Shown: in pieces, positions 1-8,082 of the stretch
Numbering within the stretch: the first letter of the stretch is position 1
Layout: each line of letters starts with the position of its first letter
Source: an uncultured Myxococcales bacterium
GTDB lineage: Bacteria > Myxococcota_A > UBA9042
Direction: 5' to 3'
DNA length: 32,081 nucleotides
Assembly (NCBI GenBank): GCA_903896545.1
Contig: CAITYF010000081.1
Coordinates: 1 to 32,081 of the forward strand
Made by a program: the position numbers and the translations under genes
Notes under the pieces: generated by a model
The model's input: only the letters and a program-made list of their open reading frames with translations
Told to the model about the DNA's origin: nothing
The model's database searches: none

Positions 1-93
1 AGACCACCACCATCCCGACCCGATGGTGGCCGCAGCCTGGCCGGCCTTGAAAAGATTGCACCTCCACCCCCTGCCCCGCCTCCCAAGAAGTAA
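1..93 (+). CDS. C-terminal end of a proline-rich protein (partial, cut by window edge)
   Basis: The reading frame is open from the first base and stops at TAA 91-93. The last 30 residues contain SLAGLEKIAPPPP and end APPPKK. The same SL-x-GL-x3-APP signature recurs in the next two reading frames, so this is probably the end of a related proline-rich protein rather than chance. The beginning lies outside the window and no function can be given. Confidence 0.5.
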   Translation, partial: RPPPSRPDGGRSLAGLEKIAPPPPAPPPKK

Positions 94-105
94 AGGAGTC
101 ACGTC

Positions 106-216
106 GTGGCTGAAACGAAGCCCCCACCGCCGAAGGACCCAGTGCCGCGCGGCGACAGCCTTGATGGGTTGCCCCGCCTCGCGCCGCCCCCTCCGCCACC
201 GCCACCGAAGAAGTGA
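106..216 (+). CDS. 36-residue proline-rich peptide with SLxGL-APP motif
   Basis: GTG start at 106 is preceded by AAGGAG at 92-98, giving a good ribosome-binding site that overlaps the preceding stop codon. The product starts MAETKPPPPKD, contains SLDGLPRLAPP and ends in a run of eight prolines followed by KK. Both the SLxGL-APP core and the PPPKK end match the C-terminus of the gene ending at 93, so the pair looks like a tandem duplication. It has no signal peptide or membrane helix. It may be a short linear-motif peptide, for example a ligand for a proline-binding partner; that is inference. Confidence 0.45.
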   Translation: MAETKPPPPKDPVPRGDSLDGLPRLAPPPPPPPPKK

Positions 217-224
217 GGTTTCCG

Positions 225-1001
225 ATGTCACGCGCACCTGAGAGGAAGGGGCCCAAAGATAGCCTTAACGGAATCACTGCGCTCGCGCCGCCGCTCGTGT
301 CACCGCCCGCGCGCCGGCTCGTGCCGGTGTCCTCCGGGGCGGGCGACAACCCGTCACCGTCGGCAGCGTGGTTCACCTTCATCGGCCCGAGCGAAGCGCG
401 CTTTCCCGACCCGGTGATGGAGAGCTTCTCTGCGAAAATGCTTGAAGATGGGTTCCCGGCCTCATTGTGGACGAAGGAAATGGCGGACGGTAGCTATCGG
501 TACTGGGTGTCGCCCGAAGCTGCAGCCACGCTTGGTGGGCGTGCGTTTTTACAGTTGTGGTCGGCCGCACCATGCGGGCGGCCCGTCACCGACCCGGAAC
601 CCGAGGCGTGTGATACGATCGGTCTAGCGTTGCTGGTTGGCGACCAAGGACATTGGGAACTGTATGGCTTGCGCCGCCTTCCGGGCGATCAAGCTCGAGT
701 CGGACGAGATGGGCCTACCCGATTCTGGCCGCCACGTTAGCTCCGCGCCGGCACTCTACCCCAGTGTTGACGTGGACGCCCTGGACGACGCAGCGGAAGC
801 GATGCGCGATTTCACGCGCAACGCGTGGACTGGCTCGTGCTGGCCGGCATTTCGCACTGCGGGCGCCAGACGACCAGCATGGTGTCAACGCGGACTTGTC
901 CAAATTCAACGTGAAGCCCGCCGGTCGTCCCGCGCACGAGTATGATGGACGGGGCTTCTTCGCTAGTCCACACGTTGCGCGTCCTGTCGCGTGTCCGCTA
1001 A
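225..1001 (+). pseudogene. Frameshifted gene of unknown family with N-terminal SLxGL-APP motif
   Basis: ATG 225 follows GAGG at 215-218. The first 147 or so residues (KDSLNGITALAPP near the N-terminus, then a globular stretch with WTKEMADG and GHWELYGL) read in one frame to about 665. Codon usage with high third-position GC then moves to the +1 frame (about 665-825, with DALDDAAEAMRDF), returns to the first frame (825-885, VDWLVLAGI), moves again (885-940, NADLSKFNVKP) and ends in the original frame at TAA 999-1001. If no repair is assumed, the first frame stops at 738-740 and gives a 171-residue product. The pattern could be real decay or base-calling indels in the assembly. The family is not recognised. 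Confidence 0.5.
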
Positions 1002-1063
1002 GCTGCAGCGTCCAGGGGGTCCTGGAAGGGCATTGGCGCAGCGAGTTTGGAACCGAGGCTATC

Positions 1064-1711
1064 GTGACAGCATTTCCCGAAGCCAAGGGTCGCAACGCGA
1101 GATGGCTGGCACTGGCCGCTGGCGTCGTCGATCTCGCTGCGCTCATCTGGTCCAGCTTCAAAGGTAGCCTCATCGGTGCCGCGGTGAGTATCGGCATTGC
1201 GGTGCTTCTCATCACGCTGACCGCCTTGCTCGCGCACCGCCTGCGCAACCCACGACCGATGGACGGCCAAGTGCTTGTCCGAACAATCGAATGGGTGTGT
1301 GCGTCGAGCATCGTGCTTGTGGTGATGAGCGTGTTCTTTGATTGGCCGCTTCCTCTCCGGCCGCGCCAACCAACTCCGGTCGCGGTCGTGAACCCAGAAG
1401 GCAGCCCTCTGGCGTCGGTCATCGACGCGGGGCCAACGATCGATGTCTCCGGGCGCGACCTGACGCCGGTCGTAAATGTGGCAGCTTCCGACGTTGCCGT
1501 CGCACCTGAACTTGTCGAGCCGGACGCGGCCGCCGCGCCGGATGTGCGGCGGGCTCGACATACGTGCGCCTACGTCATCATCGCGAATGACGCAAAGCTT
1601 CCGCACACGGAGCGCATGGACGCGGCTGATCAAAAGCAGGCGAAAGCGTCCTGCGAAGCCCGTTGTTTGGACAGTCCAAACGTCAACAAGAACTGTCGGC
1701 TGACCCACTGA
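1064..1711 (+). CDS. Three-helix membrane protein with Cys-containing tail
   Basis: GTG 1064 was chosen because CCGAGG lies about seven bases upstream and because the reading frame further upstream belongs to the broken gene before it. The 215-residue product begins MTAFPEAKGRNARW and has three hydrophobic segments, at about residues 10-25, 30-53 and 65-87. A Pro/Ala/Val-rich linker follows, and then a C-terminal region of about 45 residues with four cysteines (CAYVIIANDA, CEARC, NC). The topology suggests the tail lies outside the cytoplasm. No family is recognised. It is 21 bases upstream of a Cys-rich lipoprotein and probably co-transcribed with it. Confidence 0.7.
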   Translation: MTAFPEAKGRNARWLALAAGVVDLAALIWSSFKGSLIGAAVSIGIAVLLITLTALLAHRLRNPRPMDGQVLVRTIEWVCASSIVLVVMSVFFDWPLPLRPRQPTPVAVVNPEGSPLASVIDAGPTIDVSGRDLTPVVNVAASDVAVAPELVEPDAAAAPDVRRARHTCAYVIIANDAKLPHTERMDAADQKQAKASCEARCLDSPNVNKNCRLTH

Positions 1712-1732
1712 TTGCCCGAAAAGGAACTCCCG

Positions 1733-2416
1733 ATGCAATACCCCATCAAGCTCGCACTTCTCGCGGTCGTTTTCCACTGCGCGTGTTCGAGCCCCACGCA
1801 GCAAACAACGGCGAAGGACATCACGCCGCCACCTCCGGTGACGACCATCGCGCCACCCGCAGTGCCGGTAGACGCATGCGCCATGGGATGTGAGCAACAA
1901 GTGAAATGCGCCCGTGGGCAAAGCGCCGACGTGGAGCAGTGCCGCGCCAATTGCAGAAAGATGGTCGAGATGTCTCGGGCCGATCCGCAGTGCGCCAAAG
2001 CAACCGAAGCGAAGATTGCCTGCTTCGCGCCGCTCCGTTGCGAGGAATGGGACAAATACTTCGCCGCCATGAAAGCCCAACTGCTGGACTATCCGTGCGC
2101 TGTGGAGGAGGTCGACGTCAATCTCCACTGCCGCGTGTCTCCAGCCGCAGCGTCGTGCATGGATGTGTGCGCCTCACGCCTTCGTTGCGCCGATCCCGCG
2201 GTAAGCTCAGTCGAGAAGTGCGCCCGCGAATGCCTGCGCGAGTCTTCGGCGACATTCCTCCAGAAGGGTGCGAAATGTTGGAACGCAAACGTGGTACTGA
2301 ACATTTGCCGCGCGCCGCTCACGTGTGGCGATCAGCATAGGCTCCAAACAGGCGCCCGTCTGGCCGGCCACCCCTGTGCTTCGGCGATCGCAGAGGTCAA
2401 TCGGGAGTGCAGGTAG
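1733..2416 (+). CDS. Lipoprotein with two tandem Cys-rich repeats
   Basis: ATG 1733 has AAAAGGAA seven bases upstream; an in-frame start at 1712 would only add seven residues before the signal peptide. The N-terminus MQYPIKLALLAVVFHCACSS is a short lipoprotein-type signal with a Cys at the lipobox position. A PPPPVTTIAPPAVP linker follows, resembling the linkers of the lipoproteins at 5028 and 5820. The mature part holds two homologous modules. Each has C-x3-C-x5-C, then C-x3-C, then a pair around APL-x-C, and a final PC/C pair. The Cys content implies disulfide bonding outside the cytoplasm, which fits the oxidative-folding genes downstream. Function unknown. Confidence 0.75.
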   Translation: MQYPIKLALLAVVFHCACSSPTQQTTAKDITPPPPVTTIAPPAVPVDACAMGCEQQVKCARGQSADVEQCRANCRKMVEMSRADPQCAKATEAKIACFAPLRCEEWDKYFAAMKAQLLDYPCAVEEVDVNLHCRVSPAAASCMDVCASRLRCADPAVSSVEKCARECLRESSATFLQKGAKCWNANVVLNICRAPLTCGDQHRLQTGARLAGHPCASAIAEVNRECR

Positions 2417-2578
2417 GCCTCTAGCTGCAGGGAAGGTGGGCCGGTTCGATGCGTGGCGCATGATGGGATTTCTCGTGGGGCTGGGTGCTGCCGGAAGTCT
2501 GGGCGGTTGGTGGCGAAGTTGTGAGGCAGGATCGTTGTGCACCAGGTTGAATCGATGGGCACCTGACCCGATGACCTG

Positions 2579-2606
2579 TTGATCTTTGCGCGCCGACGCA
2601 TATTCT
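2579..2606 (+). promoter_or_regulatory. Possible sigma70-type promoter for the 2635 gene
   Basis: TTGATC at 2579-2584 and TATTCT at 2601-2606 are separated by 16 bases and lie just upstream of the ATG at 2635. The rest of 2417-2634 holds no convincing gene. The call rests on two hexamers, so it is tentative. Confidence 0.35.
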
Positions 2607-2634
2607 TTGCGGACACCAACAGCACGGGGCGCAC

Positions 2635-3093
2635 ATGAACGACTACAACTTGATCGGAGCGCTTCTTCAAGGGTTGCTCCTCCTCGCAACAGGGGTGGCC
2701 GCGTACGCCACGGTCCGGAGCTCGAGGCGGTTTGAGACGGCGAGGATCGTCCAGCAACTTCAGAGGGACTTCCACGATTTTCGCAACGTATATGAAGCAT
2801 TCGGGGACAACGGGGGGCGGCGGGCTGCGGATTCCTTGACGCCGACCGAGCAGACCCAAGTCCGACTCTACTTCAGTTTCTTCGAGTACGTCGGCTACTT
2901 GCTGAAGACTGACGCTCTCGACATCGTGACGATCGACTTGCTGTTTCGGCGTCGGTTTTTCTCTGTCATGGAGGCGGCCGCGGTGAAGAAGGAATTCGAC
3001 AGCATCGTGTCCGACCTCGCGCTCCTCGTCGAACTGCAACAGGTGTGGGCCGACCACAAAACCCGACGCAACCGGACTGCCACACACGCATGA
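2635..3093 (+). CDS. Small single-pass membrane protein, cytoplasmic helical domain
   Basis: The 152-residue product starts at ATG 2635. One hydrophobic helix (about residues 6-25, LIGALLQGLLLLATGVAAY) is followed by a basic SSRR stop-transfer and a soluble, mostly helical domain containing FHDFRNVYEAFG and YFSFFEYVGYLL. The layout resembles small single-helix proteins of the DUF4760 type, but that is an impression from layout only. It is separated from the lipoprotein upstream by about 220 bases and has its own candidate promoter. The IS4 element is inserted just downstream. Confidence 0.65.
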   Translation: MNDYNLIGALLQGLLLLATGVAAYATVRSSRRFETARIVQQLQRDFHDFRNVYEAFGDNGGRRAADSLTPTEQTQVRLYFSFFEYVGYLLKTDALDIVTIDLLFRRRFFSVMEAAAVKKEFDSIVSDLALLVELQQVWADHKTRRNRTATHA

Positions 3094-3177
3094 AGCATGG
3101 GTGGGCGTCCATCGGTACCACTGGCCACCGGGTCGGCGACCTGTCGCGGCGGCATCACAAGCGGCCGCCCATTAAGC

Positions 3178-4676
3178 CCAATGCCACTCACTTAGCGCCC
3201 TCGCCCTCGCCGCCCTCAGCGCTCGCGGGCTTCGCGACGGGCCGTTTCCTGCTGTAATTGCTCATCTTCAGCTTCACCGCCCGCGGATAGGCCCGCTCCG
3301 GCCTGCGTTTGGGCAAGACCAGCCGCGCCAGGTTCTCACGCAGCCTCGCCAGGTGCTTCGGAATCGCGCCAGGTCCGACCGAGACGTTCGACCAGTGCCA
3401 CTCGTCGCGGATCAGGTTCAGCGCCATCACGAAGCTGATCCGCACCGGCGGCACGCCCACCAGCTTCGCGACACGCGCCATCTCGAGCCGCACCAGATTG
3501 TAAGCCAGCAAAATTCCCCAGACTTCCTGCCGCACCCCGTCCGGCTTCTTGCTCCGAAGCGACTCCTCGCGCTGTAACATCTCGGTCTTCACCTCGTCGT
3601 AGCCCAGCTCGATTACCCAGCGTTCGTGATACATGTCCACTAGTTCTTTCGCCGGCCACTGCTCGGGATCCAGCAGCGACGTCAGCAGCGTCTGCGACTT
3701 GAAGCCTTTACGTTGGTACCGAATCGACCGTGCTTTCCAAGTCTTGCCGAGCGTCGGGTCCTTCGCCTGCGCTTCCTTGCTGACGTTGAGTTCGACAAGC
3801 TCGTCGCCTTCGCCAAGCTTCTGCAGCGATTTCATGGCCGTATTCGACTTCGCGCGCGTCAGCCAGTGCCGGTTCACGCCGGCGTTTTGCAGCTTGACCA
3901 GGCTCAGCGGCGACAGGAAATTGCGATCCAGGACCGTCAGCGAATCGTTCGGCACTTGCGTCAAAAGCTCAGGCGTCATGCTCTGTTCGCTCGATTTCGC
4001 GTAGCCATCGACCGCCGCGCCCGCGAGCACATGCGTGCGCAGGGCCATCAGCGCGACCAGACGCACCATCGGGTAGCCGCTGTCGCCCTTTTGCTCGCCT
4101 GACCATTGGCCGCCAAATTCCGCCCGGTTTTCAGGCGTATCTGCGACGCGCATCGTTGTCCCGTCGAGCCCGTAGACGCTCAAGCCCCGCCAGCGCTGCT
4201 CGTCCGCGCCCTCGGCCGACCAGACCTTCGCCGATTCCGTGAACAGCCACTTCACCGGCTCCGACCCCAGCCGGGCACGCGCTGGCGGAATCGCCGCCGG
4301 AGCCACATCCCGCCCGCTCGGCACCGGCAGCGCAAGGTCCAGAGTTCGCACGACTTCTTCAATCCGCCGCTCGCGGATGATGGCCATGCCCAGCACGAGC
4401 CAAAGCGTCTGATCGGCCGGCAACCGTCGTTTGCGGATCGTCGCAGTGCCGGTCGCTGTCAGCGCGCGTGCGATCCAGTCGCCGCCGTCCAGCCGAGCGT
4501 GCAAAGAGGTGATGCATTCCGGCGTCGCTGACGCCACCAGGGACAGATCGTCTGACAGAGACATGGGACCGCTCCACAGGATGGGAGCGATACAGTGATC
4601 TTGTTGATCTTGCTTGGCAAGTTCGTTGAAAAGTGCCGTGGGGACGATCAGTTACGGGCTAAGTGATCGGCATTGG
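3178..4676 (-). mobile_element. IS4-family insertion sequence, about 1.5 kb
   Basis: The ends carry imperfect inverted repeats of 18 bp: CCAATGCCACTCACTTAG at 3178-3195 and its counterpart CTAAGTGATCGGCATTGG at 4659-4676, matching at 16 of 18 positions. Between them lies a single full-length transposase gene on the minus strand, whose stop codon lies inside the left repeat. No target-site duplication is visible in the immediate flanks, so the insertion may be old or its flanks rearranged. Confidence 0.85.
3188..4564 (-). CDS. IS4-family DDE transposase
   Basis: The 458-residue protein has the IS4 layout: an N-terminal helical domain (about residues 1-100), then an RNase H-fold catalytic core. 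The catalytic triad is visible as D134 in YGLDGTTM, D213 in TVLDRNF and E319 in the family signature Y312-x2-R315-x3-E319-x6-K326. Length and motifs are intact, so the enzyme may still be active. It moves its own element by cut-and-paste; nothing suggests a role in neighbouring functions. The start ATG at 4562-4564 lies about 95 bases inside the right inverted repeat. Confidence 0.93.
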   Translation of the reverse strand: MSLSDDLSLVASATPECITSLHARLDGGDWIARALTATGTATIRKRRLPADQTLWLVLGMAIIRERRIEEVVRTLDLALPVPSGRDVAPAAIPPARARLGSEPVKWLFTESAKVWSAEGADEQRWRGLSVYGLDGTTMRVADTPENRAEFGGQWSGEQKGDSGYPMVRLVALMALRTHVLAGAAVDGYAKSSEQSMTPELLTQVPNDSLTVLDRNFLSPLSLVKLQNAGVNRHWLTRAKSNTAMKSLQKLGEGDELVELNVSKEAQAKDPTLGKTWKARSIRYQRKGFKSQTLLTSLLDPEQWPAKELVDMYHERWVIELGYDEVKTEMLQREESLRSKKPDGVRQEVWGILLAYNLVRLEMARVAKLVGVPPVRISFVMALNLIRDEWHWSNVSVGPGAIPKHLARLRENLARLVLPKRRPERAYPRAVKLKMSNYSRKRPVAKPASAEGGEGEGAK

Positions 4677-5027
4677 TGCTAGGCGCCGTTGGCCCGTGGT
4701 CTCGTCGTCCCTGCGGTGGCTGGCGGCGCAGTCGTCCTTCTGTTCGCTGCGCCCTGGTCCTTCCCGTTCAGCCCCGTGCGCCTTCAGCGCGAGCAAACGC
4801 TCGCCGATCCTTGATTGTCGGCGGCGTCCAAGCGGGCGACGAAGACGTCGAGAGCACGAAGACGTCGAGAGCGTTGACATGGGGGACTATGCCGTCCAGC
4901 ATCCACCGCAAGGGAGGCGAGGGTCATGAGGTTGCACGGTGGCGATCGAGCGGACTTGACGAGGCCGCAAGTACGAGCATCGGCGCTGCTTCGCATCCAA
5001 TCGCGTTACCATCGGGCTGCAAGCATC
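4677..5027. other. About 350 bases between the IS and the next lipoprotein gene, no convincing gene
   Basis: No open frame here shows convincing codon usage or recognisable protein content. The stretch holds a 17-bp tandem duplication at 4839-4872 followed immediately by a perfect TTGACA at 4874-4879, without a good matching -10 box. A strong Shine-Dalgarno-like GGAGG at 4913-4917 precedes an ATG at 4926 that is in frame with the following lipoprotein and is an alternative start for it. Confidence 0.5.
4839..4872. repeat. Perfect 17-bp tandem duplication
   Basis: The unit ACGAAGACGTCGAGAGC occurs twice with no gap (4839-4855 and 4856-4872). It sits directly upstream of a TTGACA hexamer, so it could be a doubled binding site, or simply a slippage product. 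Confidence 0.8.
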
Positions 5028-5768
5028 ATGGGAACCGTCCAGAGCGCAATCGGATGTGCTTGGCCCTGGCGACTGGCAGGGCTGGCGCTTGTACTCACGG
5101 CGGTTTGCGGATGCCGCGAAGGAAGCCCTGATCCTGCCAATCCCGTCACGACAATGACTGCTGCGCCACCAGAAGGGGCAGTCGTCACGACCATCGCGAA
5201 CTACGTGCCGCAGCCGCCGCCAGCCGGGCCGTCCCCCGGCTTGGTCAACGCGCGCCAATCCTTGGCGACGGCTCAGAGCAGTACTCAAGACATTCACGAG
5301 GCTGAAGCCGCGGTTGCGCATGCGACTGCCGCATTAAGACTGGTCCCGTCGCCGGTGAGCCCCGAGCGCGCGACCGTCACGCATCGGATCGCCGAGTTGG
5401 AGCGCAAGTTGGCCGTTGAGAGGCAGCAGGTGGCGGCGGACGAGTGTTGCCACCAGTGTGGCGAGACCAAGGCGGAGATCGAAGCTGGCGGCGAGGATTA
5501 TGAAAAGCACATCGCAGATAATGGTCCTCGTGAGGGCTGCAAACCGGAGAAGCTAGCCGCTGTCGTCAACAGGTACGAGCGCCAAATCGGACCGCTAAAG
5601 CAGAAGGTGGTGGACCTGGCTCAAGAATCAGGTGGCGAATTGGCGGATGCACGGCTGGCTTTGTCGCACGCCCAGATGGTGCTCGACCAGGCCCGGAGAG
5701 ATCATGCAGCGAGCGTCCGCGAGGCTGTACTGAAGGTCAAGGCGGAAGAATCCGCGGGGCGGCATTGA
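5028..5768 (+). CDS. Lipoprotein with ANYV-proline linker and coiled-coil region
   Basis: From ATG 5028 the product has 246 residues and starts with a signal peptide ending LVLTAVCGC, where the second Cys fits a lipobox. A linker VVTTIANYVPQPPP follows. The rest is largely helical and charged (RIAELERKLAVERQQ, ADARLALSHAQ), likely coiled coil, with a small Cys cluster ECCHQC and a further GC near the middle. An upstream in-frame ATG at 4926 has a much better Shine-Dalgarno (GGAGG, eight bases away) but would put 34 residues before the signal peptide, so the start is uncertain. The next gene is 51 bases downstream and shares the linker motif. Family unknown; it may be a periplasmic spacer or scaffold. 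Confidence 0.72.
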   Translation: MGTVQSAIGCAWPWRLAGLALVLTAVCGCREGSPDPANPVTTMTAAPPEGAVVTTIANYVPQPPPAGPSPGLVNARQSLATAQSSTQDIHEAEAAVAHATAALRLVPSPVSPERATVTHRIAELERKLAVERQQVAADECCHQCGETKAEIEAGGEDYEKHIADNGPREGCKPEKLAAVVNRYERQIGPLKQKVVDLAQESGGELADARLALSHAQMVLDQARRDHAASVREAVLKVKAEESAGRH

Positions 5769-5819
5769 TCGCGGGGAACGTTCGTCCGTGCGTACCCGGG
5801 TGAACTTCGGAGATTCAAA

Positions 5820-6527
5820 GTGAAGCCTACGCCACACTCGCTTCTGCTACGCACGCCGCCGCTGGACAGTGTCGGGCGCTCCGCGGTCGGGTGCTTGGCG
5901 TGTGCGTTCGCCCTGCTTGCCGGACACGGCTGCGCGGAGCCGGCTGCCAATCACGCGCCGGTCGTCGGGCAAGTCGCGGCGGCGCTCCCGCCGCCTGTCT
6001 CTGTAACGACCGTGGCCAACTACGTCGCGCCGCCGCCTCCACCTCCAGCGCCACCGCCGACTCTCCCACCGTCGTCCGTGACCCGCACGATCGTGAGCGA
6101 GTCCGAGATTCAGCGCAGGCTCGTTGCAGCCGGGGGGCAGGCCGGCGATGTGCAGATCACCTTGGCTTGGGGCAATCGCAACGATTTGGACTTGCATGTC
6201 GTCCTCCCCTGCGGCAGCGGTGTGGAACTGTTCCACGGCCACAAGGTGGACTGCGGGATGCGACTGGACGTCGACAAGAACGTCGGTGACTTGACGTCAA
6301 GCCCCGTGGAGAACGTTCGTCCTGAACCGGTGGGCGCATCAGCCAAGCCGGGGCACTATGTTGTCTACGTCGTGTACTACGCCAACAAGGAGGATGGGCG
6401 CGGCGACCCGAGCGAGTACACTGTGCGGACCATCGTCCACGGGGCGACGAAGTACTTTTCTGGGAGGATCTCATCGAGTCGCGATCGGGCTCATCCCTTG
6501 CGGATCACCGAGTTCGACGTGCACTGA
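5820..6527 (+). CDS. Lipoprotein with YfaP/DUF2135-like domain
   Basis: GTG 5820 is preceded by CGGAG at eight bases. The 235-residue product has a long N-terminus ending in a hydrophobic segment and the lipobox-like AGHGC. It then has SVTTVANYVAPPPPP, nearly the same linker as the gene before it. From about residue 110 it carries a beta domain with WGNRNDLDLHV, then RLDVDKNVG, PVENV and GHYVVYVVYY. This order matches the YfaP/DUF2135 type of domain, in which a DLDLHV core is followed by an acidic strand and a GxYxV strand. Such domains are thought to mediate binding at the cell envelope; the ligand is unknown. Extra Cys residues (LPCG, VDCG) may form a disulfide. Confidence 0.78.
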   Translation: MKPTPHSLLLRTPPLDSVGRSAVGCLACAFALLAGHGCAEPAANHAPVVGQVAAALPPPVSVTTVANYVAPPPPPPAPPPTLPPSSVTRTIVSESEIQRRLVAAGGQAGDVQITLAWGNRNDLDLHVVLPCGSGVELFHGHKVDCGMRLDVDKNVGDLTSSPVENVRPEPVGASAKPGHYVVYVVYYANKEDGRGDPSEYTVRTIVHGATKYFSGRISSSRDRAHPLRITEFDVH

Positions 6528-6601
6528 GACGGTCTGAGTCGGCTTGGACGGCCTGTCTAGCCCGAACCCGGCTGGCCACGTATTCGCCACTTCCGCAGTC
6601 A

Positions 6602-6672
6602 GGCGGCAGACTTGACCGGGCCGGGCACTGCGCCCTATAAGGGTCGAGCAGGTCACTCAACAGTCTGCCGCC
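6602..6672. repeat. 11-bp inverted repeat enclosing a promoter
   Basis: GGCGGCAGACT at 6602-6612 and its exact reverse complement AGTCTGCCGCC at 6662-6672 are 49 bases apart. The space between them contains the candidate -35 and -10 boxes of the promoter for the 6714 gene. The arms could be a two-site operator that loops across the promoter, or form a long hairpin in the leader RNA if transcription starts further upstream. Confidence 0.7.
6612..6641 (+). promoter_or_regulatory. Sigma70-type promoter for the 6714 gene cluster
   Basis: TTGACC at 6612-6617 and TATAAG at 6636-6641 are 18 bases apart, about 75 bases before the GTG at 6714. The -35 box begins at the last base of the left arm of the inverted repeat at 6602-6612, so a protein bound there could block or aid polymerase. 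Confidence 0.55.
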
Positions 6673-6713
6673 AATTTCGGTCGCTGGCTGACCGGTGCCG
6701 ACGCGAGGCCTAC

Positions 6714-8060
6714 GTGGAGAATCCGTCCGTTGCGCCACATGTCGATGATCGAGCGGGAACTTCGGACGGACGATTGGGACTCGTTCTCGGAATCATCTCG
6801 ATCGCGGCCGCCGTGTACGCGGGATGGCTGAGCAAGATCAAGCTGGATAGCCTCTACTCCTGTGACGCGACGGTATTCAACAGCTGCAAGGACCAGAAGG
6901 CCGGATGCAACCTGGTCTTTTCCTCGCCGTGGTCAGAGATAGCTGGCTATCCAGTCACCGTCTTTGCAACCGCCTTCTACGTCGCCCTCGTGGTCCTCGG
7001 CCTCCTCTGGACCGCCAAGTCGGAGTGGGTTCCCGGCCATTATCGGCCAGTGTTACTCGGCGCTGGGTTGATGGCAGTGGCAGTTACGGTCGCCATGGCA
7101 GGCTATGCAACAATTGAGTTCCACACGTTCTGCGAATACTGCGCCGGATTGTACCTCGTCAGCGCTGCGCTCCTGGGGCTCGCCTTCATCGCCCGCGAAG
7201 GGACGGTTTCTGCTGCGTTGCGCGCGCTGTTCGCGTTCGAATGGCTCTCACCGGACGGCACTAAGCTGATCGTCGGCTTGACGACTGTGTTCATTACGGT
7301 GGTGTGGATTGAAATTGGGGTTTACGACGGGCTGAAAGCGGCCGCTTTGGGACCGAACGCCAAGTGCACGGTCGAATCGCCGGTCGACTTTCCCAAGACC
7401 AATCTGGTCATGGGCAGTCAGACCCCGCTCGTTCATGTGGCCGAATTCATCGATTTGTCGTGTCCATTTTGCCGGCAACAGAGCGAGGACCTGGAGAAAT
7501 GGCTGCGAAAGGACTTGCCGAGTATCCAACTGCATCTGTACATGTTTCCGCGCGACCGCGATTCCAAGTGCTGCAACGCCTGCCGTGTTGACGAGTCGTC
7601 CGCGGCACAGTCCTGCCTAGGCGCCCTCGTGCTCGATTGCGTCGCCATCCATCGCGGCCCAGGAGATGCTCTCAAGTTGCTGACGCAGTTTTGGAAGGAT
7701 CAGGAGGTCTGGAGGCCGAGTGAGTTGGTCCCTGCTCCGCCGCAGCCGCTATTCACGGAACCGAAACTCGCAGCAAGCGTGGGGCTTGCCCTTCAGGTCA
7801 ACGCGAGCGCCGCTGAGAAGCTGGTGCGGGAGTGTCTGAACGACGAGGATGTGATCGCGGATGTCCGCAATCAGGTGATCAAGGGCGAGGACTCACAGGA
7901 TCTCCTGCCGGAGTCCGATCGCAAGAACACCCCATTCGCGTTCCTGTTTGCGGGCGCCTCCAACGAGTTGAAGGGGAAACCCGACTTTCTCGCGGGCAAG
8001 AAGCCGCTGGGAACGTGGATCAACAGTCAGCGCCGGGTGTTGGAACACGCGCGGCATTAG
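6714..8060 (+). CDS. VKOR-DsbA fusion, membrane disulfide-forming enzyme
   Basis: This enzyme probably forms disulfides in exported proteins and re-oxidises itself through quinone. GTG 6714 has GCGAGG about seven bases upstream. The 448-residue protein begins with a VKOR domain of about five helices: loop cysteines C58 and C65 are followed by a serine pair and the AGYPV turn, and the redox pair is C140-E-Y-C143. A DsbA/thioredoxin-like domain follows, with CPFC at residues 250-253 in FIDLSCPFC and further Cys pairs (KCCNAC). Natural VKOR-thioredoxin fusions are known in bacteria. All active-site residues are present, unlike the paralog at 27038. Many Cys-rich exported products are encoded on both sides and are the likely clients. 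Confidence 0.9.
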   Translation: MENPSVAPHVDDRAGTSDGRLGLVLGIISIAAAVYAGWLSKIKLDSLYSCDATVFNSCKDQKAGCNLVFSSPWSEIAGYPVTVFATAFYVALVVLGLLWTAKSEWVPGHYRPVLLGAGLMAVAVTVAMAGYATIEFHTFCEYCAGLYLVSAALLGLAFIAREGTVSAALRALFAFEWLSPDGTKLIVGLTTVFITVVWIEIGVYDGLKAAALGPNAKCTVESPVDFPKTNLVMGSQTPLVHVAEFIDLSCPFCRQQSEDLEKWLRKDLPSIQLHLYMFPRDRDSKCCNACRVDESSAAQSCLGALVLDCVAIHRGPGDALKLLTQFWKDQEVWRPSELVPAPPQPLFTEPKLAASVGLALQVNASAAEKLVRECLNDEDVIADVRNQVIKGEDSQDLLPESDRKNTPFAFLFAGASNELKGKPDFLAGKKPLGTWINSQRRVLEHARH

Positions 8061-8082
8061 TCAGCAGTGGGTGAGGTGAAGT

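Noticed and set aside
3160..4700. Target-site duplication around the IS4 element
   Set aside because: The bases outside 3178 and 4676 do not match in any direct repeat of the expected length.
4926..5027. Upstream ATG with strong GGAGG as the start of the 5028 lipoprotein
   Set aside because: It would add 34 residues before a normal lipoprotein signal peptide. Kept only as an alternative start.
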